A DNA stretch of 64,000 nucleotides, from NCBI RefSeq assembly GCF_001815355.1, contig NZ_KV820375.1, positions 1 through 64,000 on the forward strand, written 5' to 3'. The notes beneath the pieces are model-generated. The model did not search any database, was not told the origin of the DNA, and was given only the letters and a program-made list of their open reading frames with translations. Below, piece after piece: positions 19,421 through 28,587 of the stretch; positions within the stretch are counted from its first letter, which is position 1, and every line of letters begins with the position of its first letter. The position numbers and the translations under genes are program-made. The stretch comes from Haemophilus sp. HMSC068C11. GTDB taxonomy: Bacteria > Pseudomonadota > Gammaproteobacteria > Enterobacterales > Pasteurellaceae.

Positions 19421-20116
19421 GTGAATCAGCAACTTTCTTTACCTATTCATCAAATTGATGATGAAACGCTTGAGAATTTTTATAGCGATAATAATGCATT
19501 ATTGCTTAATTCTTTACGTCAAAACATGACTGATTTACAACAACAATTCTTCTACCTTTGGGGCAGCCAAAGCGTTGGGAAAACCCATCTTTTGCGCGCA
19601 CTTTGTAATGAATATATTCAGCAACAACGAAGTGCCATCTATGTCCCACTGAGTAAATCACAATATTTTTCCACGGCGGTTTTTGAGAATTTAGAACAAC
19701 AAGAACTGGTTTGCTTAGACGATTTGCAAACAATTATTGGAAATTCAGAATGGGAAATTGCCTTATTTGATCTTTTTAATCGCATTAAGGCTAATGGTAA
19801 AACCTTATTAGTTGTCAGTTCAGATCAATCTCCAACTGCCCTACCCGTTAAATTACCGGATCTTGCTTCTCGCTTAAAATGGGGAGAAAGTTATCAATTG
19901 ATTCCACTCAGCGATGAACAAAAATTTGCAGTATTGAAACAGAATGCCCATCAACGAGGTATCATACTTTCAGATGATACTGTCAATTTTATATTCACGC
20001 GTTTAGATCGTGATATGGCGACACTAAAAGAAGCATTAGTGAAACTCGATGAAGCCTCACTACAAGCAAAACGAAATCTGACGATTCCTTTTGTAAAATC
20101 GATTTTAGGCTTATAA
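19421..20116 (+). CDS. hda: DnaA regulatory inactivator Hda
   Basis: A DnaA-related AAA+ protein that, with the sliding clamp, stimulates hydrolysis of DnaA-ATP after initiation. The 231-residue product starts at GTG and has the N-terminal clamp-binding QQLSLPI (residues 3-9), a Walker A-like GSQSVGKT (48-55) and Walker B LVCLDDLQ. It lacks the DnaA DNA-binding domain. It follows uraA, the same arrangement as in E. coli. Confidence 0.94.
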   Translation: MNQQLSLPIHQIDDETLENFYSDNNALLLNSLRQNMTDLQQQFFYLWGSQSVGKTHLLRALCNEYIQQQRSAIYVPLSKSQYFSTAVFENLEQQELVCLDDLQTIIGNSEWEIALFDLFNRIKANGKTLLVVSSDQSPTALPVKLPDLASRLKWGESYQLIPLSDEQKFAVLKQNAHQRGIILSDDTVNFIFTRLDRDMATLKEALVKLDEASLQAKRNLTIPFVKSILGL

Positions 20117-20124
20117 ACAAGCAA

Positions 20125-20160
20125 AAAAATAACCGCACTTTTTCAAGCGCGGTTATTTTT
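20125..20160. terminator. Bidirectional terminator, hda / lipoprotein gene
   Basis: A 12-bp stem AAAAATAACCGC / GCGGTTATTTTT (20125-20136 / 20149-20160) with A- and T-runs on either side, between two convergent genes. One uptake sequence lies in the left arm and loop (20132-20140). Confidence 0.88.
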
Positions 20161-20171
20161 TCTTTATTTAA

Positions 20172-20468
20172 TTACCAGCAATGATGGCAATAACCGAATG
20201 CCGGCATAATAGCCACTGGATAACGAGAATAGCCTGTCATTTTTGGACGATGATCGCTTGCATTCACTTCATTTGGAACACTATCTCTTTGTGCGACTCT
20301 CGCTTTTTCTCGAGCTGTAACAGTATTACCACTTGTTACTCGAGCATTATAATCTTGTACAGCATTCATATCATACTCAGCTGCGCCATTACCAATACTT
20401 GAAGCTTCCTGAGGTGCAGTACACGCAGTTAAAACAGCTAACGCTGCAATAGAGATCAATTTTTTCAT
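20172..20468 (-). CDS. Small putative lipoprotein, function unknown
   Basis: A 98-residue protein with a type II signal sequence and lipobox LTAC (Cys16), so it should be lipid-anchored in the envelope. The rest is polar. It ends in AFGYCHHCW, a Cys-His-His-Cys cluster that might bind metal or haem or form a disulfide. It lies 5 bp downstream of another unknown exported protein and is probably co-transcribed with it and with the end of the ccm cluster. I do not recognise the family. Confidence 0.75.
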   Translation of the reverse strand: MKKLISIAALAVLTACTAPQEASSIGNGAAEYDMNAVQDYNARVTSGNTVTAREKARVAQRDSVPNEVNASDHRPKMTGYSRYPVAIMPAFGYCHHCW

Positions 20469-20473
20469 AAATT

Positions 20474-21067
20474 TTACCTTTTGTTACAAACCACTTTATT
20501 AAGTGTTTCTCTGCCTTCTTTGATCCGTTCGTTCGCTTTTCTTCTAACATTCGGATCTTCGTTATTTTCAATGTATTTCGCTACATTGGCATTCTTTATT
20601 GCATAAACAGGCACATACTGCGAAGTTTTTGTTTCGCCCTGTTTATAAATTGTCGCCCCTAACACGCTTCCATAATATTCACTGGCATCATTTGGCTTAA
20701 TGTAATAATTACTAGAATTTGTTACATCTACACCATCTGTGCTTTTAAAACCACTACAGATTCCCGCGGGTGACAGAAACGTTGTTTTAGATGCCGCAAC
20801 TTCGTTAAATTTATATACTTCAAATTCAACACTGTTGGCCAGCTCTTCCATATCTTTTTCAGATTTAGGATCTAAACTTCTCTGTCCTTTTCCATCAATA
20901 TATTTCACTGTTTCAGAAATATTACTTTCAGAAACATTAACTGAAAGATTATTTTCAGGCGTTTTTACCTTTGTTGCATATACAACACTACTACCTTCGG
21001 CTGAAACAACTGACGCTGCTAAAATACAAAAAGAGTAAATCCCAATTTTTTTCTTAATATGACTCAT
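20474..21067 (-). CDS. Putative periplasmic/secreted protein, function unknown
   Basis: I start it at the ATG at 21067 (MSHIKKKIGIYSF...), giving 197 residues with a clear signal peptide and a probable cleavage after VVSA. The open frame runs 15 codons further to 21112, but that would overlap the preceding gene by 26 bp and spoil the signal peptide. The mature part has only two cysteines (ICSGF near the middle and VVCNKR at the end), suited to one disulfide. No family is recognised. It lies between a VOC-family gene and a small lipoprotein gene on the same strand. Confidence 0.7.
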   Translation of the reverse strand: MSHIKKKIGIYSFCILAASVVSAEGSSVVYATKVKTPENNLSVNVSESNISETVKYIDGKGQRSLDPKSEKDMEELANSVEFEVYKFNEVAASKTTFLSPAGICSGFKSTDGVDVTNSSNYYIKPNDASEYYGSVLGATIYKQGETKTSQYVPVYAIKNANVAKYIENNEDPNVRRKANERIKEGRETLNKVVCNKR

Positions 21068-21086
21068 AATAATTTGATTTTCTACG

Positions 21087-21485
21087 TTAATAATTATTTT
21101 CATATAACTCAATAGGTAAATAATCTGGGTCTCGGAAGAAAGTGTACTTCATTCCAGTTAATTCATCAACTCTAATTGGTTCACAATTAATACTGTTTTC
21201 CAGAAGATAAGCAACATATTCATCAATGTTATCGACTTTAAATGCCAAATGCCGTAAACCGCAGGCTTCAGGGTTGGTGACTCTTTGAGGCGGATTTGGG
21301 AAAGAAAATAGCTCTATTTGACTCCCATCCGGAAAACTTAAATCTAATTTATAACTATCTCGTTCTGCCCGATAAGTTTCATTTAGCGGTTTTGCCCCTA
21401 AAATCTCCATATAAAAATGCTTCGAACGTGCATAGTTCGAAGCAATAATCGCAATATGGTGAAAACCTAATAATTGAGGTTTCAT
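21087..21485 (-). CDS. VOC (glyoxalase/dioxygenase) family protein, YaeR-like
   Basis: A single-domain vicinal-oxygen-chelate fold of 132 residues. Putative metal ligands are the early His in GFHHIAI, the Glu in DGSQIELFSFP, the His in GLRHLAFKV, and the Glu in LPIELYE. The length matches YaeR-type proteins, whose substrate is unknown. The ATG overlaps the ccmI stop by one base (TAATG), so it is translated from the ccm transcript, although no role in cytochrome c maturation is known. Confidence 0.82.
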   Translation of the reverse strand: MKPQLLGFHHIAIIASNYARSKHFYMEILGAKPLNETYRAERDSYKLDLSFPDGSQIELFSFPNPPQRVTNPEACGLRHLAFKVDNIDEYVAYLLENSINCEPIRVDELTGMKYTFFRDPDYLPIELYENNY

Positions 21486-22402
21486 TATTTCTCCGGGGTG
21501 ACGCTTTTTGCTTTTTCTTCTTCCTGTAAAGCAAGGGCATCACGTGCAGCACGAATACTCTTCTCAAGCATTGGCACTCGAGGATCATCTGGTTCCAATA
21601 AACGTAACATCATTGCCCAGGTTACTGCCGCCATTTTATAATCCTCACCTTCAAAATAACTGAAAGCAAGTAAACTTAATGCTTCAGGGTTAGAATGATC
21701 TTGACGAATAATCTCACGTAAAAGCTGATTACCTTTCAGTTTATCCGTTTGATCTTCAGAAGACATTAACATACGCGCATAAGAAAGCTTATAATCTAAA
21801 TTATCCGGCTCAAGCTTATTCGCTTGTTGGTAACTATCAAAGGCTAATTTTCCATTACCTAAATTCATCCCTACCTGACCTAGCAACCACCATTTTTTAG
21901 CATCCTTTGGTGTTTTTTGTAAATCCAAACGAAGTGCGGTAGAAAATTGTTGCATTTCTGCATCCGTCATTGGGTTTGTGTCTTCTTCTTTGATTCGTTC
22001 AAAGAAATAAGGTAATTTTGCCAATGTTTTTTCCATCATATCTTCGGCTTTCCAAGATCCCAAAGGGAAATAAGCCCCGCCAGCAATAATAGCCAAACCT
22101 AATAAACCAGAAACAAACCATAACTTACCGTAATTTTTGGCATTTTTATCGAGCGTTTGTGTTTCTTGTTGAGGAATATCTTCCAACAATGTTTTTTGTA
22201 GCTCTTGTTTAAGTTGTTCAACGTTCTCTACTAAACCTTGCTGATTATCTTGCTCAATCTCTTTTAAGCGAGAAAAATACAATGCTTTATTTAATTCATC
22301 ACGCTTTTTGTCTTCTTTCGCTTTAACTGAACGCAACAAGGGATAAAAACAAATCAATGCCACCACTAAAGTGAGCACAATAATACTTAATGCAAAATTC
22401 AT
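21485..22402 (-). CDS. ccmI: Cytochrome c maturation TPR protein CcmI
   Basis: Holds apocytochrome c near the haem lyase. The 305 residues begin with two possible membrane segments (about 3-22 and 93-112) flanking a cytoplasmic coiled-coil region, followed by periplasmic TPR repeats (about 150-290), the CcmI arrangement. NrfG is a related alternative, but position at the end of a full ccm set favours CcmI. It overlaps the ccmH stop by one base. Confidence 0.9.
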   Translation of the reverse strand: MNFALSIIVLTLVVALICFYPLLRSVKAKEDKKRDELNKALYFSRLKEIEQDNQQGLVENVEQLKQELQKTLLEDIPQQETQTLDKNAKNYGKLWFVSGLLGLAIIAGGAYFPLGSWKAEDMMEKTLAKLPYFFERIKEEDTNPMTDAEMQQFSTALRLDLQKTPKDAKKWWLLGQVGMNLGNGKLAFDSYQQANKLEPDNLDYKLSYARMLMSSEDQTDKLKGNQLLREIIRQDHSNPEALSLLAFSYFEGEDYKMAAVTWAMMLRLLEPDDPRVPMLEKSIRAARDALALQEEEKAKSVTPEK

Positions 22403-22866
22403 TATTTATCCTTTTCTTTGAGTAAAGCCGATAAACGCGCATTCTCTTCGTCATCTAAAATCGCATCAGAATTAACCGCACTTGGGCTTTTTGATTTACG
22501 TTTAAATACAAATAAAATGCCAATCAACACTAACAAAATTGGGGCAATCCATAATACGATTGTTGACGTCGTCATTGGTGGATCATAAGTCACAAAATTG
22601 CCATAACGTTGAATCATATAATCGACAACTTCACTTCGTTTTTTGCCTTCTTGTAACAACTCAAACACTTTGCCACGCATATCTACCGCAATGGTTGCAT
22701 TCGAATCGGCAATATTGTTATTTTGACATTGTGGACAACGTAATTCTTGTGTTAATTGATGATAGTCCTTTTCTTGCTCTGGTGAAGCAAAATTCAATGC
22801 ATCAATGGAAGCTGTCGCCGAGATACTCACAAAAAGTGCGGTTAAAAAAAGCCATGATTTTTTCAT
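22402..22866 (-). CDS. ccmH: Cytochrome c maturation protein CcmH
   Basis: Thiol-disulfide component of the haem lyase. The 154 residues have a signal peptide, the LRCPQCQNN motif (Cys44, Cys47) that reduces the apocytochrome CXXCH pair, and a C-terminal membrane anchor (about 103-123). It is the short type without a fused TPR part, which is supplied by the separate ccmI. Start and stop overlap its neighbours by one base each. Confidence 0.94.
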   Translation of the reverse strand: MKKSWLFLTALFVSISATASIDALNFASPEQEKDYHQLTQELRCPQCQNNNIADSNATIAVDMRGKVFELLQEGKKRSEVVDYMIQRYGNFVTYDPPMTTSTIVLWIAPILLVLIGILFVFKRKSKSPSAVNSDAILDDEENARLSALLKEKDK

Positions 22867-23411
22867 TATGGTTTCTCCGCGAGTTTGTCATAAATCGGTT
22901 TTAAGGTCTCATTCCAAACGCGTTCATTCACATCACCCGCTAAGCGATAATGAATCACACCTTTGCCATCCACGATAAATGTTTCTGGTGCGCCGTAAAC
23001 CCCCAAATCTAATGCAAAAGAACCTTTTTCATCTTTAAGCACAAGACTATAAGGATTGCCTAAATCTTTCAGCCATTTTATCGCTTTTGGTGATTCATCT
23101 TTATAGTCGATACCAATGATTGTTACACCTTGTTTAGCCAATTGATTCAAGTATTGATGCTCGGCATAACAAGTTGGACACCAAGTTGCCCACACATTTA
23201 ATAGAATCGGTTTGCCTTGTTGGAAAATTTCATTACCGTAGGTTTTATTTTCCAATAAATCCGTTAATGTTTTCTGTGGCACTGGTTTTCCCACAAGCGC
23301 AGATTCTAACGCTTTTGGATCATCACCTTGCGCGTTACGTCCTAACTGAACTAAAAAAGCAGCAGCCACAGCAAGAAAAATAATAAGTGGGATAAGTAAT
23401 TTTTTATTCAT
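22866..23411 (-). CDS. ccmG: Thiol:disulfide interchange protein CcmG/DsbE
   Basis: Membrane-anchored periplasmic thioredoxin-like protein that keeps the apocytochrome haem site reduced. The 181 residues have an N-terminal anchor (about 5-21) and the redox motif WCPTC (Cys78, Cys81) in a thioredoxin fold, including the GAPETF cis-proline loop. The gap of 62 bp to ccmF holds a repeat of CACATCTATTTC but no clear terminator. Confidence 0.95.
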   Translation of the reverse strand: MNKKLLIPLIIFLAVAAAFLVQLGRNAQGDDPKALESALVGKPVPQKTLTDLLENKTYGNEIFQQGKPILLNVWATWCPTCYAEHQYLNQLAKQGVTIIGIDYKDESPKAIKWLKDLGNPYSLVLKDEKGSFALDLGVYGAPETFIVDGKGVIHYRLAGDVNERVWNETLKPIYDKLAEKP

Positions 23412-23473
23412 AACACTATCAATTTCACATCTATTTCACATCTATTTCTAAGGGCATACGCCCCTTATTACAA

Positions 23474-25423
23474 TTAAGACTGTTTAACTAATCGACTAAA
23501 ACGATAACGACGGTCAAACATACAGAGCAAGCCACCTAATGCCATAAACAATCCGCCAATCCAAATCCAACGGATAAATGGTTTATAGTAAAGACGTAGT
23601 GCCCATGAGTTATCATCTATTTTTTCACCTAAAGCGACATAAAGATCGCGAGTAAAGCCCCAATTAATTGCCGCTTCCGTCATTGGCATTTTACTGACGG
23701 TATAAAAACGTTTTTCAGCAAATAATGTTGCTTCTGGTTTACCCGCTTTTGAAATGTCGATTTGTGCTTTACCGCCCATATAGTTAGGACCATTTGCATC
23801 ACTCACGCCAGCAAATTTAAAGTCATAATTAGCAATCTGCACTGTATCACCCACAGCCATTCGCACATCACGTTCTACACTGAAGTTTTGGCTAAAGGCA
23901 ATTCCCCAAACGGTCATCGCTACACCAAGGTGAGCTAAAATCATCCCCCAATGGGAACGAGAAAGTTTAGTAATACCTTTAAAGAAAGATTCGCGGTGTG
24001 TTGCACGTTGTTTCATTTCATAGAGACTCAGTAACACAATAATGACGGACATCATGGTACCAAGCACAGCACTGACGGTGAGTTTATTTTGTAGGAAATA
24101 CGGTAAAGCAAAACCTGCAATCGCCATCACAATGGCACTCACAACAACCGGTGTACGAATTTCAGAGAACTGATCGCGACGCCATTTTACTAATGGCCCA
24201 ATACCTAGTAATAAGGCAAATGGGGTCATAATAATCAGGAACATTTGATCAAAGAACGGCGCACCGATCGAAATAGATCCCAAACCTAATTGTTTGTGAA
24301 CTAACGGTAATAATGTTCCTAAGAACACCACACAAAGTGCGGTCATTAATAGGATGTTATTTAATAATAATAAGGTTTCACGAGAATAACGTTCCGCATT
24401 ATCACGTGAACGAATTTGGTTGCCTTTATAAGCATACAAGGTTAACGAGCCACCTATCACTACAACCAAATAAGCAAGAATATACAAACCACGTGTTGGA
24501 TCTGAAGCAAAGGCGTGTACTGACACTAAGATACCGGAACGAACTAAGAATGTACCCAGTAAGCAAAGGGAGAACGCCAAAATCGCTAAAAGCACAGTCC
24601 AAGCTTTAAAAGAGCCACGTTTTTCAGTCACCGCTAAAGAGTGGATTAATGCGGTTCCCGCAAGCCAAGGCATTAAAGAAGAGTTTTCTACTGGATCCCA
24701 GAACCACCAGCCACCCCAGCCGAGCTCATAATATGCCCACCAAGAACCGAGCACGATCCCGAGTGTTAAAAACACCCAAGCAGCGATCGTCCAAGGACGT
24801 GACCATCTAGCCCAAGCTGAGTCTAATTTACCCGTCATTAATGATGCGATCGCAAAGGCAAAAGCAACAGAAAAACCAACATATCCCATATAAAGTAATG
24901 GTGGGTGGAAAATTAAGCCCACATCTTGCAACATTGGATTGAGTTCTCTGCCATCTACTGGGAAGTCAGGGAATGTACGGGTAAACGGATTTGAGGTAAA
25001 TAATACGAAGAGTAAAAAGCCGATGCTAATAATCCCCATAATACCTAATACACGAGCTACTGCTTCCTGTGGCAAGTGTTTGCTAAATAAGGCTACTGCT
25101 GCACCCCAAAGTGTTAATAACCAAATCCAAAGTAATAATGACCCCTCATGTGAGCCCCAAACTGCAGATAAACGATAATAAATCGGCAAGCTGCTGTTAG
25201 AGTTATTTACCACATATTGCACACTGAAATCATTTACAGCAAACAGATAGAACAATGCTGCAAACGCAATGGTTAAAGTAAAAAATAAACCATAAGTCAT
25301 GGGACGAGCCAATGACATAAGTTGAGGATGACCTTTTTCAGCTCCCCATAATGGGAGAATGGCTAAAAAGAATGAAACGGCAAGGCTTAAAGCAAGCGCA
25401 TAATTTCCTAATTCAGCAATCAT
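23474..25423 (-). CDS. ccmF: Haem lyase subunit CcmF
   Basis: Large inner-membrane subunit that attaches haem to apocytochrome c. The 649 residues span about 14-15 membrane segments, with the tryptophan-rich WWD signature GWGGWWFWDPVENSS near 235-250 and conserved periplasmic histidines. It overlaps the ccmE stop by one base. An uptake sequence is embedded at 24335-24343. Confidence 0.97.
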   Translation of the reverse strand: MIAELGNYALALSLAVSFFLAILPLWGAEKGHPQLMSLARPMTYGLFFTLTIAFAALFYLFAVNDFSVQYVVNNSNSSLPIYYRLSAVWGSHEGSLLLWIWLLTLWGAAVALFSKHLPQEAVARVLGIMGIISIGFLLFVLFTSNPFTRTFPDFPVDGRELNPMLQDVGLIFHPPLLYMGYVGFSVAFAFAIASLMTGKLDSAWARWSRPWTIAAWVFLTLGIVLGSWWAYYELGWGGWWFWDPVENSSLMPWLAGTALIHSLAVTEKRGSFKAWTVLLAILAFSLCLLGTFLVRSGILVSVHAFASDPTRGLYILAYLVVVIGGSLTLYAYKGNQIRSRDNAERYSRETLLLLNNILLMTALCVVFLGTLLPLVHKQLGLGSISIGAPFFDQMFLIIMTPFALLLGIGPLVKWRRDQFSEIRTPVVVSAIVMAIAGFALPYFLQNKLTVSAVLGTMMSVIIVLLSLYEMKQRATHRESFFKGITKLSRSHWGMILAHLGVAMTVWGIAFSQNFSVERDVRMAVGDTVQIANYDFKFAGVSDANGPNYMGGKAQIDISKAGKPEATLFAEKRFYTVSKMPMTEAAINWGFTRDLYVALGEKIDDNSWALRLYYKPFIRWIWIGGLFMALGGLLCMFDRRYRFSRLVKQS

Positions 25424-25953
25424 TAGCGACCTTCTTGCGATTTTTGCTGGGTTTCTTTATAACGACGATCGGCTTCACTCTCGCCTTTTAGTTCTGCCCC
25501 CATTGGTTTATGCATTTTCTTCATTTTCTCACCTAATTCTGGCGGCACATAATTTTCATCATGTTTAGCAAGCACTTCTGTTGCTTCTAATAAGGTTGGT
25601 TCTTTTAACACACCTTGCGCAACAATACCCTGTCCCTCACGGAAAAGATCCGGCAGAATACCTTCGTATTCAACTGTAATTGATGGACCAATATCATTCA
25701 CATCAAAGCGAACTTTGAGACTTTTCGGATCTCGACTAACAGAGCCTTCAACCACCATACCACCAACACGAATACGTTGCCCAACTTCAGGTTTTTGATC
25801 AGGATTTCCGTCTTTCCCTTCTACAACTTCCGAAGGGGTATAAAATAAATCAATATTTTGGCGAAGCGCATAAAGCACCAAACCTGTCGCAATCGAAATA
25901 CCTAAAATCACAAAGATGATGATCGAAAGTCTTGATTTACGTCTTGGATTCAT
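25423..25953 (-). CDS. ccmE: Haem chaperone CcmE
   Basis: Periplasmic haem carrier that binds haem covalently and passes it to CcmF. The 176 residues have an N-terminal anchor (about 8-28), an OB-fold and the haem-binding [12 protein letters not shown] with His131 and Tyr135. The C-terminal tail is long and charged. It overlaps ccmD by four bases. Confidence 0.97.
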   Translation of the reverse strand: MNPRRKSRLSIIIFVILGISIATGLVLYALRQNIDLFYTPSEVVEGKDGNPDQKPEVGQRIRVGGMVVEGSVSRDPKSLKVRFDVNDIGPSITVEYEGILPDLFREGQGIVAQGVLKEPTLLEATEVLAKHDENYVPPELGEKMKKMHKPMGAELKGESEADRRYKETQQKSQEGR

Positions 25954-26153
25954 AGCGTATTTCCTTTATTTGCTTGGTTTAAACGAGCTTCACGTTGTTG
26001 CTCGCGTAACACCTCTTTTAATACTGCTTTACGCCCCTTGACGCTTTGTATCGCCAAAATGATCATTGCCACGAGGCTAATGCCATAGGAAAGCCACACA
26101 TAAAAACCATAGCCTCCCATATTGATAAAATCACTCCAACTTTGGAAAAACAT
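25950..26153 (-). CDS. ccmD: Haem exporter accessory protein CcmD
   Basis: A 67-residue single-span membrane protein (about 17-37) with a basic C-terminal tail. It helps release CcmE from the CcmABC complex. It starts [20 protein letters not shown], typical of CcmD, and lies exactly between ccmC and ccmE. Confidence 0.94.
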   Translation of the reverse strand: MFFQSWSDFINMGGYGFYVWLSYGISLVAMIILAIQSVKGRKAVLKEVLREQQREARLNQANKGNTL

Positions 26154-26182
26154 TTTCCGCTCCCTAAAATAAAAATAAAAAA

Positions 26183-26923
26183 CTATTTCAGCTTACTTGC
26201 TAACTCTTTTACCCATGGACGTTTACTGTCTTCTTTTAGCAATTCAACGCGGTAACGCACAAGCGTAAACCAAATGGATAAAAATAAAAATCCAAAAATA
26301 CATAAAATCAGTGGAATTAACATCGGCGTTGCAATCGACGGTTTTTCAAACTTCGTGATACTTGCCCCTTGATGTAAGGTATTCCACCACTCTACGGAAA
26401 AGTGAATGATTGGTAAATTCACTACACCAACAATACACAAGATACCCGCTGATTTTGCACCCACAGCACGATCAGAAAATGCAGAATAAAGCGCTAATAC
26501 ACCAATATATAAGAAGAAAAGAATGAGTTCAGCAGTTAAACGTGCATCCCATACCCACCAGGTTCCCCACATTGGTTTACCCCAAATTGCACCTGTTACC
26601 AAGGCAATAAAGGTAAACATTGCACCGATCGGTGCCATGGCTATCATTGAAAGATGAGCGGCTTTAATTTGCCAAACTAACGCAATAATGGCAGCCACAG
26701 CCATGGAACCATACACACCCATTGACCAAATCGCTGCCGGCACATGGACATACATAATTCGGAAACTATTGCCTTGCTGATAATCTGCCGGAGCATAAGC
26801 TAAACCCCAAACGATTCCAACAGCCAATAATAAAACCGCAATCACACCAAAAAATGGACTTAATTTGCCACATAAATGATATTGGGTTTCATGTTTTGCG
26901 TAAGGATGTAACCACTTCCACAT
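26183..26923 (-). CDS. ccmC: Haem-handling membrane protein CcmC
   Basis: Loads haem onto CcmE. The 246 residues form six membrane segments, with the WWD signature GTWWVWDARLT near 125-140 and flanking periplasmic histidines. It lies downstream of ccmB across a 67-bp gap that contains an uptake sequence (26968-26976). Confidence 0.97.
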   Translation of the reverse strand: MWKWLHPYAKHETQYHLCGKLSPFFGVIAVLLLAVGIVWGLAYAPADYQQGNSFRIMYVHVPAAIWSMGVYGSMAVAAIIALVWQIKAAHLSMIAMAPIGAMFTFIALVTGAIWGKPMWGTWWVWDARLTAELILFFLYIGVLALYSAFSDRAVGAKSAGILCIVGVVNLPIIHFSVEWWNTLHQGASITKFEKPSIATPMLIPLILCIFGFLFLSIWFTLVRYRVELLKEDSKRPWVKELASKLK

Positions 26924-26967
26924 AAAAGATCCTTAATTCAAAAAATAAAAAACAGTTAAAAATCTGA

Positions 26968-26976
26968 CCGCACTTT
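26968..26976 (-). repeat. DNA uptake signal sequence (ccmB-ccmC gap)
   Basis: Exact core ACCGCACTT in the largest gap within the ccmA-F part of the cluster. Confidence 0.9.
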
Positions 26977-26990
26977 CACCGTCATGATGA

Positions 26991-27656
26991 TTAATTATCT
27001 AAACTAATTCGTAGTGCAGCGGCAATCGCAAAAGGCGATAAGGTTATCGCGCCAGCTAAAATTGCACCTAAAATAGCAAGTTGTCCACCATAAGGGAGAT
27101 TTAACGTAGCGGCATCTAAAATTGCTGAAGCAAAAATTAAAACCGGAATGAATAATGGTACCACAAGTAAACTCAGCAATACGCCACCTTTACGCAACCC
27201 CACCGTTAATGCCACACCAATTGCACCAATGCAGCTTAAAATCGGCGTGCCCACTAAGAGTGTAAGCACCAGTGCCCACCAAATATTCACTTCCAATGAA
27301 AGCAATAAAGCGGCAATCGGAGAAAGTAGAATCAACGGCAAACCCGTTAACAACCAGTGTGCAACGACTTTTGCAAGTGCCGTTAATGCTAAAGGTTGAG
27401 CCGTAAGCATCAATTGTTCTAAAGAACCATCAATAAAGTCATCTCGGAATAAGCGCTCAAAAGACAGCAACGCAGAAAGCAATGCCGCCACCCAAGCAAC
27501 TCCAGGTGCGATGCGAGAAAGTAACTTAGGATCCGGCCCAATAACTAATGGAAATAGCGTGATGACAATCAAAAAGAACCAAAGCGGATTTAAAATTTCC
27601 GCTTGCTTACGGGTCGCAATCTTCAGCTCTCGCTTTATAATCTGTAAAAATATCAT
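26991..27656 (-). CDS. ccmB: Haem ABC exporter membrane subunit CcmB
   Basis: Six-helix permease partner of CcmA in the CcmABC complex. The 221 residues begin MIFLQIIKRELKIATRK, as in the family. It starts 6 bp after the ccmA stop. Confidence 0.96.
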   Translation of the reverse strand: MIFLQIIKRELKIATRKQAEILNPLWFFLIVITLFPLVIGPDPKLLSRIAPGVAWVAALLSALLSFERLFRDDFIDGSLEQLMLTAQPLALTALAKVVAHWLLTGLPLILLSPIAALLLSLEVNIWWALVLTLLVGTPILSCIGAIGVALTVGLRKGGVLLSLLVVPLFIPVLIFASAILDAATLNLPYGGQLAILGAILAGAITLSPFAIAAALRISLDN

Positions 27657-27662
27657 AAAAAT

Positions 27663-28304
27663 CTAAGGGTTATATTTATAATCAGCAAGATTGATTTTCT
27701 TCAATAGGCTACTTGGTACTTCCTGATGGCTCGTTAAAATCACCATTCCACCTTTTTTAGCATGATTTTCAAAAAGTGCGGTCAAAACTTCAACCCCTTT
27801 TTTGTCTATTGCTGTAAAAGGTTCATCCAAAATCCAAAGTGGTGCTTCCGATATCCATAGTCTCGCCAAGGCAATGCGCTTTTGCTGACCCGCTGAAAGT
27901 TGAGCTGCCGGCAAATCTTCACGTCCAAGTAAACCTACTGTTTCCAACACATCCCATAAAATATCGGTGCCTTGTTGGCTTTGACTAATCTGCTGATAAA
28001 ATTTTAAATTTTCCCATGCCGTTAATTCAGGTTTCACACCAGAATGATGGCCGAGATAAAGTAGCTGATGATGGTATTCTTCGCGTTGTTTTGTAATCTC
28101 TTCTGAATTCCACCGCACTTTACCTTCTACAGGTTGTGCAAGGCCGGCTAAAATCCGCAATAAACTTGTTTTACCTATACCATTGTGCCCTTCAATTTGC
28201 ACGAAATCACCGCTTTGAAATTGCAGTGAAAGATCAGTGAACAACACGCGATCGCCCCGTTGGCACGCTAATTGTTCTAATTGAAGTTGATGAGCAGGAA
28301 ACAT
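27663..28304 (-). CDS. ccmA: Haem ABC exporter ATPase CcmA
   Basis: Cytoplasmic ATPase of CcmABC, whose ATP use releases holo-CcmE. The 213 residues contain Walker A GHNGIGKT (39-46), signature LSAGQQKR and Walker B LWILDEP. It is the first gene of the ccm cluster, divergent from sodA across 283 bp. Confidence 0.97.
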   Translation of the reverse strand: MFPAHQLQLEQLACQRGDRVLFTDLSLQFQSGDFVQIEGHNGIGKTSLLRILAGLAQPVEGKVRWNSEEITKQREEYHHQLLYLGHHSGVKPELTAWENLKFYQQISQSQQGTDILWDVLETVGLLGREDLPAAQLSAGQQKRIALARLWISEAPLWILDEPFTAIDKKGVEVLTALFENHAKKGGMVILTSHQEVPSSLLKKINLADYKYNP

Positions 28305-28491
28305 AGTCTCAGCCTTAAAAATAAAATCTTGTGAAAAATCAGCGGGTATTCTACCACAAGGGGAAATTTTGACGAGATTTTAAGGGCTAAAAGGCATAAC
28401 TATTTAGGCGTAGATCGGTGTATTTATTGATTTAAAACAAACTAAATTTTCCTAGCTTTTTCATCGGATAATCAAATAATTAAAAGATTTA

Positions 28492-28505
28492 CTGATCTAA
28501 ATCAA
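28492..28505. promoter_or_regulatory. FNR-like box over the probable sodA promoter
   Basis: CTGAT-CTAA-ATCAA matches the FNR consensus TTGAT-N4-ATCAA at nine of ten positions. A plausible -10 element TACTAT lies at 28515-28520. That would place the box across the -35 region, a repressing position, in line with anaerobic repression of Mn-SOD known in E. coli. Confidence 0.5.
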
Positions 28506-28587
28506 ATTTTCTGTTACTATTTAGTTACTTTTTGATGTTGTTTTATCAAAAACATTACCTTAACTTCATTTAAAAAAGGAACATATT

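Noticed and set aside
22539-22904. 121-codon plus-strand frame opposite ccmG/ccmH
   Set aside because: Spans the overlap of two clear ccm genes and resembles no protein.
23412-23473. Direct repeat of CACATCTATTTC between ccmG and ccmF
   Set aside because: Two short copies in 62 bp of intergenic sequence; most likely a local slippage duplication without a function that I can argue.
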